From Thiotrichaceae bacterium UBA4486 (GTDB lineage Bacteria; Pseudomonadota; Gammaproteobacteria; Eutrophobiales; Eutrophobiaceae), in the NCBI GenBank assembly GCA_002389045.1, contig DGNS01000015.1, positions 59,991-123,990 of the forward strand: 64,000 nucleotides of DNA, written 5' to 3'. The notes under the pieces are model-generated. The model did no database searches. It saw only the letters and a list, made by a program, of their open reading frames with translations, and was not told the origin of the DNA. Shown piece by piece: positions 17,268 through 26,683 of this stretch. Positions within the stretch are counted from its first letter, which is position 1. Each line of letters opens with the position of its first letter. The position numbers were made by a program, and so were the translations under genes.

Positions 17268-17729
17268 ATGCTTAACTGGTTCAATCAACGCAGGAACACC
17301 ATCGCCGGCAGCGCCCTCGGGGCGTTCATCGCCGGCTGGCTGTTGTTTTTCTGCCAGGCCTGCCTGGCACAGACGGAGATCGACCGGCATGTGACAGCGG
17401 CTGATGCGGGCATACCGTGTCACGAGGATTCAACCGCATCGCACACATCCACTCCTGCTGCTGATGACGGCCACATGGCAGACCATTGCCTGGGTGCGTG
17501 TGACTGTGATGCAGTCGTGTGTGACTGCGATGCCGTCGCCGCCTCCCTGAACAGCGTTGAACAGATCTGGACCACCGACAAACCATCATCCTTGAGTCCA
17601 GACCAGGCTGCGATAACCGTTGCAGATGTCAGCATATCAATTCCCCGCAACCTCACCAGTACCGCTGAACGACAACCCGAGCGGGCCATTCTCCTCCCCA
17701 TTCAACGATTTAACGTACTCCTGATTTAA
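17268..17729 (+). CDS. Exported Cys/His-rich protein leading the cus operon
   Basis: This protein of 153 residues has a signal peptide (cleavage near CLA, residue 34) and a metal-ligand-rich middle. The middle contains IPCHED, several His in HMADH, and a tandem CDCDAVV-CDCDAVA repeat. It ends in RFNVLLI. The position directly before an RND copper/silver operon matches small periplasmic leader proteins seen in other czc and cus clusters, but I cannot assign it to a named family. The start at 17268 gives the signal peptide; the frame opens at 17208. A protein at 26023 shares its layout and RF-x-x-LLI end. Metal binding is inferred from composition. Confidence 0.6.
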   Translation: MLNWFNQRRNTIAGSALGAFIAGWLLFFCQACLAQTEIDRHVTAADAGIPCHEDSTASHTSTPAADDGHMADHCLGACDCDAVVCDCDAVAASLNSVEQIWTTDKPSSLSPDQAAITVADVSISIPRNLTSTAERQPERAILLPIQRFNVLLI

Positions 17730-17784
17730 GTCAGACTAGCACCTTAGCTGTTCTTTTTTTAACAGGCATTGCAGGAGTGACACC

Positions 17785-19038
17785 ATGCACACGTACCAAA
17801 TCGTTGTATTTATTCTCGGTATTCTGTTTTCAGTCGGGCCTCAGGCGGAACCACCGTTAAGCATAGAAGAAGCCGGGCGACTGGCGCTGGATCACGATCC
17901 ACGAATCAAACAGATCGAGGCCAGGGGGGCAGGGTTGATGGCCCGTTCTGTTGCCGACGGCCAGTTGCCGGATCCAAAACTGAAACTCGACCTGAGTAAT
18001 TTACCGGTCGACGGTTTCGATCTCTCGCAGGAACCCATGACCCAGCTCCGCTTCGGGATCATCCAGTCCATTCCTCCGGGCGATACCCTGCTCTATCGCC
18101 AGCAACAGACCGAGGCGCTGTCCGGGGTCGAAGCCATGCGCGCGCTTGAACAACGATTGAATGTGATCCGCGAAGTGCGTCTGGTATATCTCGAACGTTT
18201 TCTTCAGGCGCAAACACTGGCGATTCTGCAGGAAAACCGCGCTTTTTTTTCCGATTTGCTGGATATCACCGAACGGCAGTACGCCGCCGGTCGCGACAAT
18301 CAACACGATGTGATCCGCTCGCAACTGGAACTGTCGCTGATTGATGAACGTATTCTTTCAACCGGCCAGAAACGCGACGCCGCCATCGTGGCACTGAGCC
18401 GCTACATCGGCATCGTCGATGCCGAACGGCCCATCCCCGAGGTCTTTCCGCAATTGCACCATATGGAAACGAAACCGGAACTGGAAGCACGGCTGCAGCA
18501 ACATCCCTTGATCAGTATTGAAAATGCATTGATGGAATTCAACAAGAAACGCATTGCCGAGGTGGAGGAAACCTACAAGCCCGGTTATACGGTTGACATT
18601 ACCTACGGTCACCGCAGCGGCAACAATCTTGACGGCAGCAGCCGTCCGGATTTCCTCAGCGCCATGCTGTTGGTGGATATCCCCCTCTTCACCGATAAAC
18701 GCCAGGACAAAAGACTGGCCGAGGCGACCAAGAACCACCTGGCCGCAACCTTTGCCCGCACCGACCGCCTGTATGAAATCCGTGCCATGGCAATGACGCA
18801 ATATTCCGACTGGGAAACTCTGGGCCGGCGGTTGGATCTGTTCGAACAACGCGCGCTGGCCGAGGCACGGGACAATACCGAGTCCACACTCAACGCCTAC
18901 CAGAGCGATGTCACTGATTTCACATCACTGATGCGCGCGCAACTGACTGAACTCGACACACTTATTGAAACCCTGAAAGTGCGGATCGACCGCGCCCGCG
19001 CCCAGGTCAACCTGTTGTATTTTGGAGGTGAGGAATGA
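17785..19038 (+). CDS. cusC: CusC-type TolC-family outer-membrane channel
   Basis: This 417-residue protein has a signal peptide (about 21 residues) and two TolC/OEP repeats made of long amphipathic helices, starting with PPLSIEEAGRLALDHDP. It forms the outer-membrane and periplasmic duct of a tripartite RND pump. It lacks an obvious lipobox, unlike E. coli CusC. A GCAGGAG Shine-Dalgarno precedes the start. It overlaps the next gene by 4 bases (ATGA), so channel, adaptor and pump are translationally coupled. The symbol follows the operon assignment. Confidence 0.9.
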   Translation: MHTYQIVVFILGILFSVGPQAEPPLSIEEAGRLALDHDPRIKQIEARGAGLMARSVADGQLPDPKLKLDLSNLPVDGFDLSQEPMTQLRFGIIQSIPPGDTLLYRQQQTEALSGVEAMRALEQRLNVIREVRLVYLERFLQAQTLAILQENRAFFSDLLDITERQYAAGRDNQHDVIRSQLELSLIDERILSTGQKRDAAIVALSRYIGIVDAERPIPEVFPQLHHMETKPELEARLQQHPLISIENALMEFNKKRIAEVEETYKPGYTVDITYGHRSGNNLDGSSRPDFLSAMLLVDIPLFTDKRQDKRLAEATKNHLAATFARTDRLYEIRAMAMTQYSDWETLGRRLDLFEQRALAEARDNTESTLNAYQSDVTDFTSLMRAQLTELDTLIETLKVRIDRARAQVNLLYFGGEE

Positions 19039-20582
19039 TCCGCTTCATTGCAGCTGTCCTGCTCCTGGCCGCGATCTTCGCCGCCGGGCTGTATCTGGAA
19101 AAACGCTACGCTTTGTTTGATCAACTGCTTGTAATGCTGGACAAAAACATGTCGATGGATATGGACATGAATATGGAAACCGGCACAGCCATGGAGGCGA
19201 AACCGAAGGAGAAGGAAATCCTCTACTGGATAGCGCCCATGGACCCCAACTACCGCAGCGATCAGCCCGGCAAGTCGCCCATGGGCATGGACCTGGTGCC
19301 GGTGTATGCCGACGAAGACGGTGGTAATGAAAACACCGTAAAGATTTCGCCCGAAGTGATAAATAATATCGGCGTACGCACCGAGCGTGTGCAGCGCGGC
19401 CGTTTACCTCGGCCGATTAACACCGTGGGATACGTGACTTATGACGAGTCGCGGATAAGCCATATTCACCTGCGCGTTGACGGCTGGATTGAGAAACTGG
19501 TGGCCGATGCGGAGGATGAACGCGTCAAAAAAGGACAGCTCCTGTTTACGCTCTATTCGCCCACCCTCGTCAACGCGCAGGAAGAATATCTTCAAGTGCT
19601 GACAAGACAGAATCAACGCCTGATTGAATCCACGAAGGAGCGGCTGGTGGCCCTCGGTCTGACCAACGCGCAGATAAAGGCGGTGGCGGAAAAAGGTAAA
19701 CCGGAACAGTATCTCGGCGTATATGCGCCGCAGTCCGGTGTAATCAGTGAGTTGAATGTGCGCGAAGGCATGTACCTGAAACCGGATAACAACATCATGA
19801 CCATCGCCAGCCTGGATACCGTGTGGATGCAGGCCGAGGTATTCGAGGAACAGATCAACTGGGTCCGGGAAGGCCAGGCGGTTGTGGCCACTTTGCCGTC
19901 ATCGCCCGGTAAAGAATGGCTGGGGAAAGTGGATTACATCTATCCTGAACTCGACAGCATGACGCGTACGCTGCGTGTTCGGCTCAAATTCGAGAATCCC
20001 GACGAATATCTGAAACCGAACATGTACGCCTTCGTCTCAATCAATACGGAACACGGCGAACCGGTCCTGCACGTCAACCGCCAGGCCGTGATCCGGGACG
20101 GCAGACAACCTCGGGTGATTGTGGCGCTGGGTGAAGGCCGCTTCGAGCCGAGACTGGTCAGGATCGGCATGGTCAATGGAGATCGCGCGGAAATCATTGA
20201 AGGCCTGGAAGCGGGTGAAACAGTAGTGACTTCGGCACAGTTCCTGATCGATTCCGAGGCGTCACTGAGCGCCTCCCTGCATCGAATGACACCATTGCCG
20301 GAAAAACCGGACACCATGGAAACCTCAATGAGGGTTATCAAGGGCATTGGGGTGATCAATTCAATTAACACCGAAGCCCGCACCGTCAATATCAATCATG
20401 AGCCGATTCCGGCGCTGGACTGGCCGGCCATGACCATGGACATCACCGTGGCCGATGACATCAATCTCGAGCGTGTGAGTCAATGGGAAAAGATACATTT
20501 TTACATGGTCAAGGACGATGCCGGCACCTATTATATCCGCCGCATCGACCCCCTGACTGACACAACGGGAGAAACACCATGA
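19035..20582 (+). CDS. cusB: CusB-type periplasmic adaptor with N-terminal HMBD and C-terminal CusF-like domain
   Basis: This 515-residue adaptor starts with a membrane anchor (residues 1-20) and a Met-rich segment (34-53: seven methionines). A heavy-metal-binding domain follows (63-91: APMDP...PGKSPMGMDLVP), then the barrel-sandwich, lipoyl and beta-barrel domains of an RND membrane-fusion protein. A CusF-like domain ends it (about 437-505) with DWPAMTMD, the Trp and Met ligands of the CusF copper/silver chaperone. The CusF fusion means that a separate chaperone gene is not needed. It overlaps cusC and cusA by 4 bases each. Confidence 0.92.
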   Translation: MIRFIAAVLLLAAIFAAGLYLEKRYALFDQLLVMLDKNMSMDMDMNMETGTAMEAKPKEKEILYWIAPMDPNYRSDQPGKSPMGMDLVPVYADEDGGNENTVKISPEVINNIGVRTERVQRGRLPRPINTVGYVTYDESRISHIHLRVDGWIEKLVADAEDERVKKGQLLFTLYSPTLVNAQEEYLQVLTRQNQRLIESTKERLVALGLTNAQIKAVAEKGKPEQYLGVYAPQSGVISELNVREGMYLKPDNNIMTIASLDTVWMQAEVFEEQINWVREGQAVVATLPSSPGKEWLGKVDYIYPELDSMTRTLRVRLKFENPDEYLKPNMYAFVSINTEHGEPVLHVNRQAVIRDGRQPRVIVALGEGRFEPRLVRIGMVNGDRAEIIEGLEAGETVVTSAQFLIDSEASLSASLHRMTPLPEKPDTMETSMRVIKGIGVINSINTEARTVNINHEPIPALDWPAMTMDITVADDINLERVSQWEKIHFYMVKDDAGTYYIRRIDPLTDTTGETP

Positions 20583-23500
20583 TCGAAGGCATTATCCGCT
20601 GGTCGGTCGATAACCGCTTGCTGGTTTTGATGTTAACGCTTCTGATAATTGGCTGGGGCGTTATCTCCCTGTCACGCACGCCGCTGGATGCGATCCCGGA
20701 TCTGTCCGATGTGCAGGTGATCATCAAAACCACTTATCCCGGCCAGGCGCCGCAGGTGGTGGAGGACCAGGTGACCTATCCGCTGACCACGGCGATGCTG
20801 GCCGTACCGGGCGCCGTAACCGTACGCGGCTATTCCTTTTTTAACGACTCGTACGTGTACATCATCTTCGAGGACGGCACCGATCTGTACTGGGCGCGGT
20901 CGCGCGTGCTGGAATACCTCAGTCAGGTCGCGCCGACACTGCCGGATAACGCCCGCCCGGCGCTCGGGCCCGACGCTACCGGTGTCGGCTGGGTCTACCA
21001 GTACGCCCTGGTGGATCGCAGCGGTAATCATGACCTGAGCGACTTGCGTTCCCTTCAGGACTGGTTCCTGAAATACGAACTGCAAACGGTGGCAGGCGTC
21101 TCGGAAGTCGCCAGCATCGGCGGCATGGTGCGCCAGTATCAGGTCGTGGTCGATCCCGATAAATTGCGCGCCTACAACATTCCCCTGACGAAGGTGCGGG
21201 ACGCCATCCGCCGCGGCAATCAGGAAACGGGTGGGCGGGTTATTGAAATGGCCGAGGCGGAATACATGATCCGCGCTTCCGGCTATGTCAACTCCATAGA
21301 TGACCTTGAGAACATCCCGCTCATGACCGCGGCCGCGGGGGTACCGGTCCTGATCCGCGATGTCGCGGAGGTGCGTTTCGGCCCGGAACTCAGACGCGGC
21401 ATCGGTGAACTGAACGGCGAAGGGGAAGCAGTCGGGGGGGTCATCATCATGCGCTTCGGCGGCAATGCGCTGGAAACCATCGACCGGGTCAAGGCACGGC
21501 TGGAAGAATTGAAAAAAAGCCTGCCGGCGGGTGTTGAAATTGTCGAGACCTACGATCGCTCCGATTTGATCAAGCGCGCCGTGGCGACATTACAAGAAAA
21601 ACTGATCGAGGAATTTATTGTCGTCGCGCTGGTGTGCGTTCTATTCCTGTTCCATTTCCGGTCCTCGCTGGTGGTGGTACTGAGCCTGCCACTGGGGATT
21701 CTGGCTGCATTCATTGTAATGCAGGCGCAAGGCATCAACGCCAACATCATGTCGCTGGGCGGTATTGCCATTGCCATAGGCGCCATGGTCGATGCCACCA
21801 TCGTCATGATCGAGAATTTTCATAAACACTTGGAGAAAGCCGGTGATGACCTGGATTCACGAAAACGCTGGCACCTGGTGGCGGATGCGGCCTGTGAAGT
21901 CGGGCCGGCGCTGTTTTTCTCCCTGTTGATCATCGCCCTGAGTTTCGTGCCGATATTTGCACTGGAGGCCCAGGAAGGCCGGCTGTTCAAACCGCTGGCG
22001 TTCACGAAAACCTATGCCATGGCGGCGGCAGCCGGCATCTCGATCACCCTGGTGCCGGTACTGATGGGGTACCTGATCCGGGGCCATGTCACGGCGGAAC
22101 ACAAAAACCCGATCAACCGCTTGCTGATCGCCTGTTACCGGCCGGCGCTGTTCACGGCGCTGCGTTTCCCGACTGGCACCATTTTGCTGACCCTTGCGGT
22201 CATGGCCAGCACCTGGATCCCGTTTTCAAAACTCGGCAGTGAGTTTATGCCGGAACTCGACGAAGGTGATCTGTTGTACATGCCCAGTGCCTTTCCGGCG
22301 GCCTCGGCCGGCAAGATGGCCGAGATCCTCGGTCAAACCAATCGCCTGATCCGGCAAGTTCCCGAAGTGGATACCGTCTATGCCAAGGCCGGCCGCGCCG
22401 ATTCGGCGACCGATCCGGCGCCGCTGACCATGGTGGAGACCACAATCCGCCTCAAACCACAAGAGGAATGGCGTGCCGGGATGACCATGGACGGGCTCAA
22501 GGCCGAACTGGACGCCCTGGTAAAAGTACCCAGCCTGACCAACACCTGGATCATGCCGATCAAGAACCGTATCGATATGCTGGCCACGGGCATCAAAACA
22601 CCCGTCGGCATCAAGGTTGCCGGACCGGATCTGGCGACGATTTCCGAAATCGGCACGCAGATTGAACGCGTGATTAAAAATGTACCGGGCACAGCGTCGG
22701 TGTATTCCGAACGTGTCACCGGCGGGCGTTATGTCACGGTCAATGTTGACCGAACGGCGGCGGCGCGTTTCGGTCTGAACATCGCCGATGTGCACGATAT
22801 CGTACGCTCGGCGATTGGCGGCATGAGCGTCGGCGAGAGCGTTGAAGGCCTGGAACGCTATCCGATCAACCTGCGCTATCCGCGGGACTCGCGCAGTTCG
22901 CTGAGCGAACTGCAACAACTCGCGGTGGTGACGCCCACAGGTCAACAAATACCGCTGTCAGCGGTGGCCGATATCATAGTGGAAGGCGGTCCCGGTGTCA
23001 TCCGGACCGAAAACGCACGACTGAACGGCTGGATATACATTGACGTAAACGACAAGGACATCGGCGGTTATGTTCGAGCTGCGCAAAAAGCGGTCAACGA
23101 ACAGGTGGATCTCCCACCCGGCTATTCGCTGGGCTGGTCGGGACAGTATGAATACATGCAACGCGCTGCCGCCAAACTCAAGCTCGTGGTGCCGGCGGCC
23201 ATCGGTATTATCGTCCTGTTGTTGTTCATGAATTTCCGTAACCTGGTCTCGGTGTTGATTATCATGGGGACGTTGCCGTTGTCACTGGTGGGCGGCTATT
23301 GGTTGATCTATCTGCTCGGGTATAACCAGTCGGTCGCGGTCGGCGCCGGATTTATCGCCCTGGCCGGCGTGGCCGTGGAAATCGGTGTACTCATGCTTGT
23401 ATATCTGGACCAGGCGCTTGCGCAGTTGCGCGAACAGGTAGCGGGGCAACATCGTGATTTCACGCCAGCCGATGTCCGGCAGGCTGTAACCAATGGCGCA

Positions 23501-23719
23501 TTGCTTCGTGTACGGCCAATTATCATGACCGTTTCGGTCATCATCGCCGGCCTGCTGCCGATCATGATAGGTCACGGGACCGGTTCCGAGATCACGCGCC
23601 GTATCGCTGCACCCATGGTCGGCGGCATGGTTACGGTAACGGTATTAACCTTGCTGGTAGTGCCGGTGATTTATTATCTATGGAAATCCTATAGCCTTGC
23701 ATCGAGTCCGGCTTCCTGA
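20579..23719 (+). CDS. cusA: CusA-type heavy-metal RND efflux pump
   Basis: This is a 1046-residue inner-membrane pump with the 12-helix RND layout and two large periplasmic loops. The opening DNRLLVLMLTLLIIGWG and the block PDLSDVQVIIKTTYPGQAPQ are typical of the heavy-metal subfamily HME4 (Cu+/Ag+) rather than drug pumps. Proton-relay acidic residues lie in the fourth helix region (GGIAIAIGAMVDATIVMIEN). Length matches E. coli CusA. It exports monovalent copper or silver from the periplasm or cytoplasm to the outside through CusB and CusC. It is last in the coupled cusCBA set; a DUF411 gene follows 25 bp later. Confidence 0.94.
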   Translation: MIEGIIRWSVDNRLLVLMLTLLIIGWGVISLSRTPLDAIPDLSDVQVIIKTTYPGQAPQVVEDQVTYPLTTAMLAVPGAVTVRGYSFFNDSYVYIIFEDGTDLYWARSRVLEYLSQVAPTLPDNARPALGPDATGVGWVYQYALVDRSGNHDLSDLRSLQDWFLKYELQTVAGVSEVASIGGMVRQYQVVVDPDKLRAYNIPLTKVRDAIRRGNQETGGRVIEMAEAEYMIRASGYVNSIDDLENIPLMTAAAGVPVLIRDVAEVRFGPELRRGIGELNGEGEAVGGVIIMRFGGNALETIDRVKARLEELKKSLPAGVEIVETYDRSDLIKRAVATLQEKLIEEFIVVALVCVLFLFHFRSSLVVVLSLPLGILAAFIVMQAQGINANIMSLGGIAIAIGAMVDATIVMIENFHKHLEKAGDDLDSRKRWHLVADAACEVGPALFFSLLIIALSFVPIFALEAQEGRLFKPLAFTKTYAMAAAAGISITLVPVLMGYLIRGHVTAEHKNPINRLLIACYRPALFTALRFPTGTILLTLAVMASTWIPFSKLGSEFMPELDEGDLLYMPSAFPAASAGKMAEILGQTNRLIRQVPEVDTVYAKAGRADSATDPAPLTMVETTIRLKPQEEWRAGMTMDGLKAELDALVKVPSLTNTWIMPIKNRIDMLATGIKTPVGIKVAGPDLATISEIGTQIERVIKNVPGTASVYSERVTGGRYVTVNVDRTAAARFGLNIADVHDIVRSAIGGMSVGESVEGLERYPINLRYPRDSRSSLSELQQLAVVTPTGQQIPLSAVADIIVEGGPGVIRTENARLNGWIYIDVNDKDIGGYVRAAQKAVNEQVDLPPGYSLGWSGQYEYMQRAAAKLKLVVPAAIGIIVLLLFMNFRNLVSVLIIMGTLPLSLVGGYWLIYLLGYNQSVAVGAGFIALAGVAVEIGVLMLVYLDQALAQLREQVAGQHRDFTPADVRQAVTNGALLRVRPIIMTVSVIIAGLLPIMIGHGTGSEITRRIAAPMVGGMVTVTVLTLLVVPVIYYLWKSYSLASSPAS

Positions 23720-23744
23720 ATATATATATGAGAGGTACGTTTAA

Positions 23745-24248
23745 ATGACAGTTTATTCCAGAAAATCGGTTTATATGCTGGCGGCTCTGGCCGTGATCGC
23801 GGTAGCCGCCGGTATAATATATAAAAACCGGAATGCATCCGGACTTAGTGATGTCAAAGTTATAGTCTACCATGATCCGAAATGCAGTTGCTGCGGCAAA
23901 TGGATCAATCACATGGAGAAAAATGGTTTCGAGGTCGAGAATATACCTGAACCTGCCATGAACAGGATTAAAGAAAAACTGGGGGTGCCACAAAATCTTT
24001 TATCCTGCCACACGGCAATAATTAACGACTATATCATTGAGGGTCATGTAGCTGCCGAGGATATAAAACGATTGCTTGAGTTACAACCGCAGGCACATGG
24101 CTTGAGTGTACCGGGAATGCCCATGGGCTCACCGGGAATGGAGTACGAAGGCCGCCGTCAGCGATATGATGTGTTGATATTTGATAAGACCGGCGAATCT
24201 ACAGTTTTCAACAGTTATTCCGAAATTGCAGATGCGGATCTATTTTAA
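23745..24248 (+). CDS. DUF411 periplasmic metal-binding protein
   Basis: This 167-residue protein has an N-terminal anchor or signal helix (residues 8-26). A thioredoxin-like DUF411 domain has the motif KCSCCGKW (Cys47, Cys49, Cys50), a later SCHT (Cys88, His89), and a methionine-rich stretch PGMPMGSPGM. DUF411 proteins are linked with copper and other metal resistance (CopG-type). The tight spacing after cusA puts it in the same operon. It probably binds Cu(I) in the periplasm. Confidence 0.88.
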   Translation: MTVYSRKSVYMLAALAVIAVAAGIIYKNRNASGLSDVKVIVYHDPKCSCCGKWINHMEKNGFEVENIPEPAMNRIKEKLGVPQNLLSCHTAIINDYIIEGHVAAEDIKRLLELQPQAHGLSVPGMPMGSPGMEYEGRRQRYDVLIFDKTGESTVFNSYSEIADADLF

Positions 24249-24295
24249 AAAAACCGATAAACGCACACTCTATAAATCCGTCATGCGCTGATACT

Positions 24296-24979
24296 ATGAG
24301 AATAATCACAATTACACTAATATTTATCATGGCCGTTATTTTTGGTGCTTTCGGGTTTGTCTATTCCGGGATTTTAAACGTATCCGCAACAGAAAAAGAT
24401 CCGAAAATTCTAACATGGTTGCTTCATACAACTATGAAAAAATCGGTTGAAAGGCGAGCCAGAAATATCAATGTGCCGGATTTGATGAACAGAGAAATGA
24501 TACTGGCAGGATTAGCTGATTATGTCGGTATGTGTGCGCAGTGTCATGGTGAACCAGGCCAGAAACCGGGCGTGCTCGCACAAGGGATGAATCCGCCGCC
24601 GCCTGATCTGGATCACCTGGCCGAGTCCGGTACTGCTGCGGAAATATTCTGGATCATACGCAACGGCATTCGTATGACCGGCATGCCATCCTTCGGGAAA
24701 ACACATGAAGAAAAGGAAATATGGCCGGTTGTTGCGTTTCTGGAATCAGCAGGGAACATAACCGAAGAAGATTACAGACGGATGAAAACTGAGGCAATCA
24801 AATATGGCCACCATATAGATGAGTCTTCCATGGGTTTTTCGGAGCAAGGATTAATTAACTCCGATGGGTTTTCTAATGAATTAGATCCGGAACAACCAGA
24901 AGAAAAACACACTGATTCACTGGAAGTGTTCACAGACGGTGATCGACACGGGCATAATAATGGTAATCATGTTCATTAA
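24296..24979 (+). CDS. Membrane-anchored c-type cytochrome with His-rich tail
   Basis: This 227-residue protein has an N-terminal hydrophobic segment (residues 3-24) that may stay as an anchor. Its haem motif is C80-x-x-C83-H84 in a class I cytochrome c fold, with the likely axial Met in TGMPSFG. The last 20 residues are rich in His, Asp and Asn, which suggests metal binding. It follows the DUF411 gene by 47 bp in the same direction and is probably part of the metal operon. A cytochrome with this layout near cus genes may take electrons from Cu(I) or protect the redox state of the periplasm; this is inference. Confidence 0.8.
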   Translation: MRIITITLIFIMAVIFGAFGFVYSGILNVSATEKDPKILTWLLHTTMKKSVERRARNINVPDLMNREMILAGLADYVGMCAQCHGEPGQKPGVLAQGMNPPPPDLDHLAESGTAAEIFWIIRNGIRMTGMPSFGKTHEEKEIWPVVAFLESAGNITEEDYRRMKTEAIKYGHHIDESSMGFSEQGLINSDGFSNELDPEQPEEKHTDSLEVFTDGDRHGHNNGNHVH

Positions 24980-25012
24980 ACTATTGAGTCCTATATAATT
25001 CATGAATCATCA

Positions 25013-25520
25013 TCACGGTGGTTCAGCCTGTTTCCAAAAGCCACTCACCAGTGTGTTACATCTCTGCATCGAGGTCGGCCGCCGACGTGCAAAGGTCGTC
25101 AGTTCCGCAAAATCCTCTTGACGGAAGTAAGCCACTTCATGCTGTTTCAGATGAGCCCGGATATATTCCACCGGATTGAGTTCCGGCGCATAGGCCGGCA
25201 AGCGTTCCAGCCGGATAGCCCCCTCCAGGGCCTCGACGTAGTCGCGAATCAAACGCGACCGGTTTGCCGGCAGTCCGTCCCGGACACCAGAAAGGGGCGG
25301 CGCAATTGCGCCCATAACGCCTTCGAAACCTCGACCACCCGGCAACGCTTTCACCGACTTGGGGAAACAGGCAGAAGCAGAATCTCCGCCAGGTGATCCC
25401 GGCCATGGCGTTTCCCCGCGAGACACCCGCGTTCGCGTCGGGCTCACCGAGGCCCGATTCGTCCACGAACACGAGGGTTCGTCCTTGTTACCATTCTCGA
25501 ACGGCCGTCTCATCCCGCTT
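25013..25520 (-). pseudogene. Degraded IS630-family transposase
   Basis: Pieces of an IS630 DDE transposase are spread over two minus-strand frames. RDETAVREW (near 25517-25491) is followed, after a stop codon and a deletion, by QGRTLVFVDESGL. The C-terminal block GLPANRSRLIRDYVEALEG, ending in PAYAPELNPVEYI, is in another frame. DESG carries a catalytic Asp and ELNP-type context holds the last acidic residue. The gene is frameshifted and truncated at the 5' end, so it cannot act. It marks a past insertion between the cytochrome c gene and the next metal genes. Confidence 0.8.
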
Positions 25521-25787
25521 CAGGGACCGCTATCCCTGCAAGCACGACGTCCACTTCCCTGCGGATGATGGTCCCGTAACTTGATGCCTGCCTACATCCC
25601 CGCTACCATTAATAAAATGGTAAAAAATGCCGCAGACAATACCCTGATAACACTACCGAAGTGCGACCTGAAGAAATTCTCTTAATCTATATTGATCTAT
25701 ATCAATCGCAGGAGTATACATACTGTTATTATTACTAAAATTATTTAATTTAGGGTGAATACCGGCGCCCGGTGAACGTGCTCAGGA

Positions 25788-26006
25788 GTGACAGGCTCTG
25801 CCTGTCACGTGAGACCTACCCATGGTAGAACCCCGCTTGAGTTGCAGACACAACACCAGGCAGAGGTAGATACCATGAGTAGATTCAGGAAATTAACGCA
25901 TGTGATATGGCATTCCCAGTATCACTTGGTCTGGGTGCCAAAATACCACTACCGGGTAGTGGAGGGAGCGGTTGGCCGGGAAGTGCCAAATCGTTTTGAA
26001 CTGTAG
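25788..26006 (+). mobile_element. IS200/IS605-type remnant with terminal hairpin
   Basis: A perfect hairpin GTGACAGGC-TCT-GCCTGTCAC at 25788-25808 is followed by a leader and by an ATG at 25875 for a 43-residue peptide (HVIWHSQYHLVWVPKYHYRV). The peptide is the N-terminal part of the Y1 (HUH) transposase TnpA of IS200 elements. About two thirds of the gene, including the catalytic tyrosine, are missing. The left-end hairpin is the type of structure that TnpA recognises. The next intact gene starts 17 bp later. Confidence 0.75.
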
Positions 26007-26022
26007 GGGGGTAGTCAAAGTA

Positions 26023-26478
26023 ATGTTCAGATTTCTCCTGGTGATTGCAGTCATTATTTCAATCACTCATTCCTCTTTTGCTTTTGCGCATGGGGAAACA
26101 CATTCAGCGAAGGATTATATAGCGCCTGATTCCGGTTCTGTCCTGGATCTTGATACCGGATCCGCACACGAGAGTAGAACCAATACAGTTACTGTCGGCG
26201 CGACCGGACAAAACATGGAGTTTAATACGGTTTGGATTTTCTATTCTGAAGACGATTCCGGTAATTGCGAATGTTGTCAATCAACCCTGCACAAATTCGT
26301 ATCTTTCGACGACAGAAAAAGCCTCAGAAACACAAGATATCCCTCCGAGCATCATGACTTCATTACATCGCTCGCTATCATTTCTTCGGCTTCAGAATCT
26401 TCATATTTTATAAGGCATACCACGCTGCCTGAATATTTCCTCTGCACACCGTTAAGGTTTCGCATCCTCCTGATCTGA
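26023..26478 (+). CDS. Exported Cys/His-containing protein of unknown function
   Basis: This protein of 151 residues has a signal peptide (cleavage near FAFA, residue 22). The mature N-terminus HGETHS is His-rich, a NCECC cluster sits near residue 84, and the C-terminal end is RFRILLI. The layout and the ending resemble the Cys/His-rich protein that opens the cus operon at 17268, so the two may be diverged paralogues. The frame opens at 25972 inside the IS200 remnant, but the ATG at 26023 starts the signal peptide. Metal binding is likely from composition; nothing more can be said. Confidence 0.55.
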   Translation: MFRFLLVIAVIISITHSSFAFAHGETHSAKDYIAPDSGSVLDLDTGSAHESRTNTVTVGATGQNMEFNTVWIFYSEDDSGNCECCQSTLHKFVSFDDRKSLRNTRYPSEHHDFITSLAIISSASESSYFIRHTTLPEYFLCTPLRFRILLI

Positions 26479-26683
26479 TAAATTCCGCTTCGCTGGCACG
26501 TTAGTATTATATCAATACAACCGTGATCGGCTATTGAATTAAACAAGCGGATCTTTCCGTCCTGGACATGTGTTTTCAATAAACACGCCTTTACTGATCT
26601 TATTCATACCGTAATCATGGCTTCATGAATACTGAATGTTTATTCATAGCATATGTTCCAATCCTGTAAGGAGGTATACAGAA

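Noticed and set aside
22226..22948. Open frame of 240 codons on the minus strand
   Set aside because: It is antisense to cusA, which is fully supported by homology.
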